From an uncultured Candidatus Melainabacteria bacterium (lineage in GTDB: Bacteria > Cyanobacteriota > Vampirovibrionia > Gastranaerophilales > Gastranaerophilaceae), in the NCBI GenBank assembly GCA_934757275.1, contig CAKVLN010000020.1, positions 1 to 19,400 on the forward strand: a stretch of 19,400 nt of DNA, in the 5' to 3' direction. The stretch's first letter is position 1. Each line of letters starts with the position of its first letter. Under the pieces are notes generated by a model, which saw only the letters and a list, made by a program, of their open reading frames with translations, was not told the DNA's origin and searched no databases. Positions 16,084 through 19,400 of this stretch are shown here, one piece after another. Both the position numbers and the translations under genes were made by a program.

Positions 16084-17130
16084 TTATTTTAAGTTACTTT
16101 TATTTAAGCTTGCCTTCAAACCTTGTGCCAAATCGTGGCGTCCGCTTTTTTCATAAATCGCAGTCATTGATTCTAAGAATTTTAAGTTATCAATATTTGG
16201 GTTTGATTGATTAACTGGTGCGGTGTTTACAGGAGTTGTATTTTTTCTAACCGCTTGTTGTACCGCAGTTTGTGTCATTGGTCTTTGTGGTTGGCTCATC
16301 ATCTGAACATTGCGTTGAGCGTTTGCAAAGTTTCTTAATCTAGGATTATGAATTGGTACTTCTGTTTCATAAGGGTTTCTATTTTCTCTTTGGTAAGCAT
16401 TCAAGCCATAATTAACAGTTGTGAATGGTTTTTCTGGAGCAATATGAGAAGAACCGATTTGTTGAGCACCTCTGTACATTTCAATTTCTCTATCAGTAAG
16501 ACTTTGTGACAAACCAATCTTCATATCTGGTTCTTTACGTTTGAACAATCTGATTACTGCGAAAGCCAACAAGCCAACTAGACCAAATGAGAAAACTTTG
16601 TTTGCAGTATCTGAAACAGTGTCTTCGTCCATTGAATCTTTTATACCTTCAACTGCTGAAGATTTTTGTAAGCGTTTGAACAAGCTAGAAGTTTTTGCTT
16701 GGCTCATATCTTCTTTGTAGATAGGAGCGTAGCTTTCAATCGGATTGCTTAGTTTTACGCTTTGAGTTTCAGCTTTCTTTGGCATAACTGGAGCTAGAGA
16801 ATCGAAAGAAACACTTGCGCCAGCTGCATTTTCTGCTTGAAAGAAAATGCTAACGCCGTTTCCAGCAGGTTCAACCATTACGGTATCAACATTTGAAACA
16901 TTGTTGTAAACTGTGTTTAGAGTTTTTGATGCTCTAATATCTTTCATATTCAAAGTGATTTGGTTTGGAGCTTTTACAGTCTTTTTTACATCAACTGCTT
17001 TGTCTGAAACCAAAACTATATTATATGTATCTTTTACAGGAACAATTTCAATTGATTGCAAGACATTTTCTTCTGCAGAAACTGCCAACATAGATAAAAA
17101 CATTCCTAAAAACAACAACGTTCTCTTCAT
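16084..17130 (-). CDS. AMIN-domain protein, exported and membrane-anchored
   Basis: This protein has 348 aa from ATG 17130, which starts a signal peptide (MKRTLLFLGMFLSMLAVSA). An in-frame upstream ATG at 17190 is rejected because its added residues precede a normal export signal. Residues ~22-110 read as an AMIN domain (VLQSIEIVPVKDTYNIVLVS and KAPNQITLNMKDIR), a fold found in PilQ secretins and amidases that binds the cell wall. A flexible stretch, a membrane helix at about 180-198 (VFSFGLVGLLAFAVIRLF) and then a long basic, Asn/Gln/Pro-rich cytoplasmic tail follow. The AMIN domain would lie outside the inner membrane. A purine-rich GGGAGAGAGAG is centred about 15 nt before the ATG. It has its own terminator downstream. 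A role with type IV pili is possible because a prepilin gene is the next neighbour. Confidence 0.8.
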   Translation of the reverse strand: MKRTLLFLGMFLSMLAVSAEENVLQSIEIVPVKDTYNIVLVSDKAVDVKKTVKAPNQITLNMKDIRASKTLNTVYNNVSNVDTVMVEPAGNGVSIFFQAENAAGASVSFDSLAPVMPKKAETQSVKLSNPIESYAPIYKEDMSQAKTSSLFKRLQKSSAVEGIKDSMDEDTVSDTANKVFSFGLVGLLAFAVIRLFKRKEPDMKIGLSQSLTDREIEMYRGAQQIGSSHIAPEKPFTTVNYGLNAYQRENRNPYETEVPIHNPRLRNFANAQRNVQMMSQPQRPMTQTAVQQAVRKNTTPVNTAPVNQSNPNIDNLKFLESMTAIYEKSGRHDLAQGLKASLNKSNLK

Positions 17131-17219
17131 AATAGTATACTCTCTCTCCCTTAATAATAGTCTACTAAATTGGCATGCCCATGCCATCAATCAAGGGGTT
17201 AGATTTTGGGATAATTCAC

Positions 17220-17248
17220 ATAGACCATTTGGTCTATATGAATATAAT
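17220..17248 (+). promoter_or_regulatory. Perfect 18-bp palindrome overlapping a possible promoter
   Basis: ATAGACCA (17220-17227), TT and TGGTCTAT (17230-17237) form a perfect palindrome of the TetR-operator kind (TAGACC-N4-GGTCTA). It overlaps a candidate plus-strand -35 (TAGACC, 17221-17226) paired with TATAAT at 17243-17248, 16 bp apart. No gene follows on that strand. The central CCATTTGGTCT also occurs in the dispersed repeats at 17554 and 19240, so chance extension of a repeat is an alternative. A second palindrome, TGGCATG-CC-CATGCCA, lies at 17171-17186, upstream of the AMIN-domain gene. Confidence 0.4.
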
Positions 17249-17326
17249 CTTAAAACACCTGCATATTTGAAGAGCGTCTTTGGTTTGCGGAAGTTATAAA
17301 CCTACGGACGAATTCCTTTCTTTGTT

Positions 17327-17435
17327 AAAGAAGGAGCTACACCTCCCTAGTTAGGGAGGTCGCAGTCGTGCTTGAGCCTTGCAAAAGCTACGAATGCGGG
17401 TGGGTATTGATTAAAATGAAAATAGTTAATAATAC
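17327..17435. repeat. Dispersed repeat, module A (copy 1)
   Basis: It contains the hairpin CCTCCCTA-GT-TAGGGAGG (17343-17360), followed by TCGCAGTCGTGCTTGAGCCT and a GCGGGTGGGTATTGATT tail. It matches 18961-19050 and the truncated copy at 19291-19324. No coding potential. Confidence 0.75.
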
Positions 17436-17447
17436 CCCCTCCCCTGC

Positions 17448-17480
17448 CCCTCCCCATGTCGAATTAATAAAAGGGGAGGG
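17448..17480. repeat. GC-rich hairpin CCCTCCCC / GGGGAGGG
   Basis: CCCTCCCC (17448-17455) and GGGGAGGG (17473-17480) pair over 8 bp around a 17-nt AT-rich loop. It sits between repeat modules and is probably another REP-like unit; there is no T run on either side, so it is not an intrinsic terminator. Confidence 0.5.
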
Positions 17481-17506
17481 CACTATAGTTGCTCAAATAA
17501 CGCATG

Positions 17507-17543
17507 GGGTCATTCTGAGTGCGATTAGCACGAAGAATCCAGC
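17507..17543. repeat. Solo right end of the MITE-like repeat
   Basis: This 37-bp stretch is the same as 117-153 and 19188-19224 but has no facing inverted end within the previous 200 bp. It is followed by a tail shared with 19225-19256, so the break is on its left side. Confidence 0.7.
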
Positions 17544-17584
17544 CTTTTATTAACCATGTCCATTTGGTCTAAAAGTTTTTATTG

Positions 17585-17660
17585 GGCAGAAAGCCCCAAC
17601 CTGCTATAAACAAGCTAGTGTCGGTTATTCCCTCCCCTGGGGGAGGGCTAGGGAGAGGGT
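17585..17660. repeat. Repeat modules: TTGGGC hairpin and CTCCCCTGGGGGAG hairpin
   Basis: TTGGGCAGAAAGCCCCAA (17585-17602) is a near-perfect stem with a GAAA-like loop, the same family as 8208-8227 and 19261-19280. CCCTCCCCTGGGGGAGGGCT (17632-17651) is a strong stem that corresponds to the TCCTTGCAGGAGAGGGCT stretches at 60 and 19131. Both are non-coding. Confidence 0.6.
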
Positions 17661-17678
17661 ATTATTAACTTTTGCTTT

Positions 17679-17777
17679 AAAGTTCAACCCTCACCCGTTT
17701 CCGTAACGTTCGGCGAAGCCTCACGAACAGCAACGACCTTTCCCACAGAGAGGTTGACGTAAATTCTGCAAAAAAAG
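17679..17777. repeat. Dispersed hairpin repeat, module C (copy 2)
   Basis: It matches 181-278 over its length. The right arm of its stem has two changes (ACAGCAACG in place of ACGGAAACG). Its A-rich right end supplies part of the T run of the pilin-gene terminator on the opposite strand. Confidence 0.75.
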
Positions 17778-17800
17778 AAAAGGTGCGCCTACGGCGCACC
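17769..17800 (-). terminator. Rho-independent terminator of the prepilin-like gene
   Basis: On the minus strand GGTGCGCC (17800-17793), a 3-nt loop and GGCGCACC (17789-17782) form a perfect GC-rich 8-bp stem. It is followed by TTTTCTTTTTTT. The stem begins 13 bp after the stop codon of the prepilin-like gene. Confidence 0.92.
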
Positions 17801-17813
17801 ACAAGAATTTACA

Positions 17814-18599
17814 TTAGTAATTTATTTTATATCCTTCTGCGATTACACGAGCTGTGCAACCAACCCCCATCACTGCTGGTGTATTGCCTTTGCTAGCATC
17901 AGTGCAAGAGAAAACTGTATTAGCTTGATCCCAAGTTCCATCTATACTACCGTTTACAGCATTTACATCTCTCCCGCCGTAAGGATAAAGAACGCCATTT
18001 TCACCTAGTACAAAGAAGAAAATATCACGTCCAAAAACATTTGGTCCATTTTTACCATTTACATCTATAGCAACTTGTGCAGCTTGTGTATACAAAGTAC
18101 AACCATTGTCAATTGCCCGATTTTTGGTCCCAGGATTGAATGCATTTCTCTGAGCAGCAATAAAAATAGCCGCTCCATTTTTTGTTTCTATAACAAATGG
18201 CGTCCTTAACGGACCAATATTCCGTTCTTGTCCAACACCGCCAGAATTAGACATTGCATAGGTTCGCACACCGTCGCCATAAAAAGCAGCTTGATTATCT
18301 TTATAACCATTTAAAATCATATACTGCCCTAAACGGCCGACAAACCGTGCTTTGTTGCCAGCTGTTGCATCTACTCGATTTTCTTCCCATAAGCTTGTGC
18401 CATACAAATTGTCTACACCTTCTTGTGCGATAGCCGTTTGGAAAGCGTTTTCCATATTTGATACGACTGTTGAAAGTCTTGCTGCGTTTGCTTCGTTTCT
18501 ACTACTCATTACAAGTGCTGGTGCAGTCAATGCCGCAACTACGCCAACAATACCGAGCGTAATCAAAACTTCTGCCAAAGTAAATCCTTGTTTTTTCAT
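17814..18599 (-). CDS. Type IV prepilin-like (type II secretion/pilin) protein
   Basis: This protein has 261 aa from ATG 18599 (AGGAG 7 nt upstream; the longer in-frame start at 18629 is rejected). The N-terminus MKKQG^FTLAEVLITLG is a class III signal: PilD-type cleavage after Gly5, with the mature Glu at position +5. A single long hydrophobic helix follows (VLITLGIVGVVAALTAPALV). The rest is a secreted globular domain with three or more cysteines (GCTLY, FSCTD, GCTAR) that may pair. The C-terminal GCTARVIAEGYKINY is typical of large paralogous sets of these proteins in Gastranaerophilales, from memory. It is most likely a minor pilin or pseudopilin at the cell surface. It stands alone with its own terminator; no pilus assembly genes are nearby. 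Confidence 0.88.
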   Translation of the reverse strand: MKKQGFTLAEVLITLGIVGVVAALTAPALVMSSRNEANAARLSTVVSNMENAFQTAIAQEGVDNLYGTSLWEENRVDATAGNKARFVGRLGQYMILNGYKDNQAAFYGDGVRTYAMSNSGGVGQERNIGPLRTPFVIETKNGAAIFIAAQRNAFNPGTKNRAIDNGCTLYTQAAQVAIDVNGKNGPNVFGRDIFFFVLGENGVLYPYGGRDVNAVNGSIDGTWDQANTVFSCTDASKGNTPAVMGVGCTARVIAEGYKINY

Positions 18600-18645
18600 A
18601 TTAAATCTCCTATGTATTATAGATATCATTTATATACCTATATAT

Positions 18646-18676
18646 ATTATAATAACATTTTTTAATCATTTTTCAA
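18646..18676 (-). promoter_or_regulatory. Possible promoter of the prepilin-like gene
   Basis: On the minus strand TATAAT (18651-18646) with TTGAAA (18676-18671) 19 bp upstream is the best pair in a very AT-rich leader. A second TATAAT at 18621-18616 has no good -35. Which one is used cannot be told from sequence. Confidence 0.35.
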
Positions 18677-18701
18677 CCGGTAAATCAAATTTTTACGCAA
18701 G

Positions 18702-18726
18702 CTACTACTACTACTACTACTACTAC
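18702..18726. repeat. Trinucleotide repeat (CTA)8
   Basis: Eight exact CTA units plus one base run without interruption about 100 bp upstream of the prepilin-like gene and 26 bp upstream of its candidate -35. It does not lie in a supported gene. Exact copies are prone to slippage, so its length may vary between cells. Confidence 0.9.
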
Positions 18727-18818
18727 GTTTGCGACAATTGCAATCATTCTTCTAACTTCTTAACAATTGATAATATATTAAAAAAGAATATTACGATTTC
18801 TTAACATTTCAAAACCAT

Positions 18819-18915
18819 AGATTACTTCGTCGCTCACGCTCCTCGTAATGACTGGGCGTAAAAACGTCTAGTTGTGCGTCATTGCGAGAAAATCGTAAGA
18901 TTTTCGTGGCAATCT
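18819..18915. repeat. Inverted-repeat unit, module D
   Basis: The left arm (18819-18852: AGATTACTTCGTCG...CTCGTAATGAC) and right arm (18878-18915: GTCATTGCGAG...GGCAATCT) are imperfect inverted repeats at the edges of a 97-bp palindromic unit. Each arm is itself partly palindromic (AAAATCGTAAGATTTT in the right one). A half-copy occurs at 289-335. Confidence 0.65.
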
Positions 18916-18960
18916 TGAAAAGTTATTGGTGCGTCAAACGACAGCACCCTACATTTCTCT

Positions 18961-19050
18961 AACCTCACTCATTAGGGAGGTCGCAGTCGTGCTTGAGCCT
19001 AGCGAAAGCTACGAATGCGGGTGGGTATTGATTCAATAAAAATAGTTATT
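18961..19050. repeat. Dispersed repeat, module A (copy 2)
   Basis: It is close to 17341-17430, including TCGCAGTCGTGCTTGAGCCT and the CGAATGCGGGTGGGTATTGA tail. The left stem arm is degraded (CCTCACTCA for CCTCCCTAG). Confidence 0.75.
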
Positions 19051-19054
19051 AAAA

Positions 19055-19224
19055 AGCTGGATTTCTCGGTGCTAATCGCACCTCAAAATGACGCAAAATG
19101 CGTTAATTTAGCGCATTCGTTTATTCCCTATCCTTGCAGGAGAGGGCTAAGGTGAGGTCTTGTCAATACGCCCAACAAGCAAATCTAGGGTCATTCTGAG
19201 TGCGATTAGCACGAAGAATCCAGC
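19055..19224. repeat. MITE-like repeat unit with imperfect terminal inverted repeats
   Basis: The left end (19055-19094, beginning AGCTGGATTTCTCGGTGCTA) and right end (19188-19224, ending GCACGAAGAATCCAGC) are imperfect inverted repeats of about 35 bp that share GCTGGATT, TGCTAATCGCAC and AATGAC. The 93-bp centre carries a TCCTTGCAGGAGAGGGCT hairpin stretch. The second copy at 1-153 lacks its left end because of the window edge. There is no coding potential. Confidence 0.7.
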
Positions 19225-19260
19225 CTTTTATTAATCATGTCCATTTGGTCTAAAAGTTAT

Positions 19261-19280
19261 TGTTGGGCTGAAAGCCCAAC
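19261..19280. repeat. GTTGGGC hairpin
   Basis: GTTGGGCT-GA-AAGCCCAAC pairs with a very short loop, the cleanest member of the family also found at 8208-8227 and 17585-17602. Confidence 0.6.
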
Positions 19281-19290
19281 CTTCATCTAG

Positions 19291-19324
19291 AGAAGGAGCC
19301 CCACCTCCCTAGTTAGGGAGGTCG
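19291..19324. repeat. Dispersed repeat, module A (copy 3), interrupted
   Basis: It has the full hairpin CCTCCCTA-GT-TAGGGAGG (19304-19321) and the next bases TCG, after which the expected CAGTCGTGC is replaced by TGAACTGTACCC. The change marks the left junction of the insertion element that follows. Confidence 0.7.
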
Positions 19325-19400
19325 TGAACTGTACCCTAAAAAGTGGACACACAAAAGTAGCGAGTGTGGTATAAAAAAGAAAGGGTACAGAAAATGGAAA
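19325..19400 (+). mobile_element. Left end of an IS3-family (IS150-like) insertion sequence, runs off the window
   Basis: TGTACCCTAAAAAGTGGACA (19330-19349), or TGAACTG onward from 19325, has the form of an IS3-family terminal inverted repeat, which begins with TG and contains the AAGTGGACA core. It is followed by GAAAGGG and an ATG at 19394. The left flank matches the interior of module A, showing the element landed in that repeat. The right end, transposase and target duplication are outside the window. Confidence 0.6.
19394..19400 (+). CDS. Probable first codons of IS3-family OrfA, cut by the window end
   Basis: An ATG at 19394 follows GAAAGGG (19379-19385) by 8 nt, at the distance from the terminal repeat (about 65 bp) usual for OrfA of IS3-family elements. 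Only two codons are visible, so the product is inferred from the terminal repeat alone. Confidence 0.4.

Noticed and set aside
17368..17553. Small plus-strand reading frame of 61 codons
   Set aside because: It lies wholly inside repeat modules A and B, has no ribosome site, and ends within repeat sequence.
18352..18804. Plus-strand reading frame of 150 codons with a poly-tyrosine stretch
   Set aside because: It is antisense to the prepilin-like gene and its tyrosine run is just the (CTA)8 tract.
1..19400. CRISPR array or tRNA/rRNA genes
   Set aside because: The repeats are not regularly spaced with unique spacers, and I saw no tRNA cloverleaf or rRNA-like conserved stretch.

Overview
The window is an AT-rich, gene-dense bacterial segment with ten full-size protein genes and three smaller ones. 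Genes run in short convergent and divergent groups between two repeat-rich intergenic blocks. The taxon is inferred. A prepilin-like protein with the FTLAEVLITLGIVGVVAALT start and a CTARVIAEGYKINY end, an AMIN-domain envelope protein, a DUF4127 protein and degenerate rRNA-like intergenic palindromes together suggest an uncultured gut lineage such as Gastranaerophilales (Melainabacteria/Vampirovibrionia). OmpA-like and AMIN domains point to a diderm envelope. No RNA gene or CRISPR array was seen.

Layout. 1-340 holds dispersed repeats. 415-2859 (+) is a tightly overlapping operon of motA, motB and an unrecognised 201-aa gene with a possible degenerate RNase H-like fold. 2876-8024 (-) encodes two helicases 37 bp apart: an SF1 UPF1-like helicase with a C-terminal restriction-like nuclease domain, followed by a PIF1/RecD-like helicase with an RQC-like tail. 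8255-8601 (-) is a pair of very small membrane proteins coupled by an ATGA overlap; the 35-aa second one is easily missed. 8709-9113 (+) is a small secreted protein and 9213-10424 (+) a solute-binding lipoprotein without permease genes nearby. 10439-12212 (-) carries a YqeG-family HAD phosphatase and a U32-family TrhP-like tRNA hydroxylation protein. 12361-14700 (+) is a large unrecognised cytoplasmic protein, whose 3' end overlaps a convergent DUF4127 gene (14687-16009). 16084-17130 (-) is an AMIN-domain membrane-anchored protein and 17814-18599 (-) a prepilin-like protein. Both of the latter have clear intrinsic terminators.

The repeats are modular. The same hairpin-bearing modules recur in different orders at 1-340, 17327-17777 and 18819-19324. 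One combination forms a roughly 170-bp unit bounded by imperfect inverted repeats of about 35 bp (19055-19224, with a second copy cut by the left window edge), which looks like a MITE. At 19325 a module is interrupted by what appears to be the left end of an IS3-family element, which runs off the window.

The stator genes make the cell probably flagellated, although no other flagellar gene is in view. The helicase pair could be a DNA repair or defence cassette, but nothing in the window proves a role.
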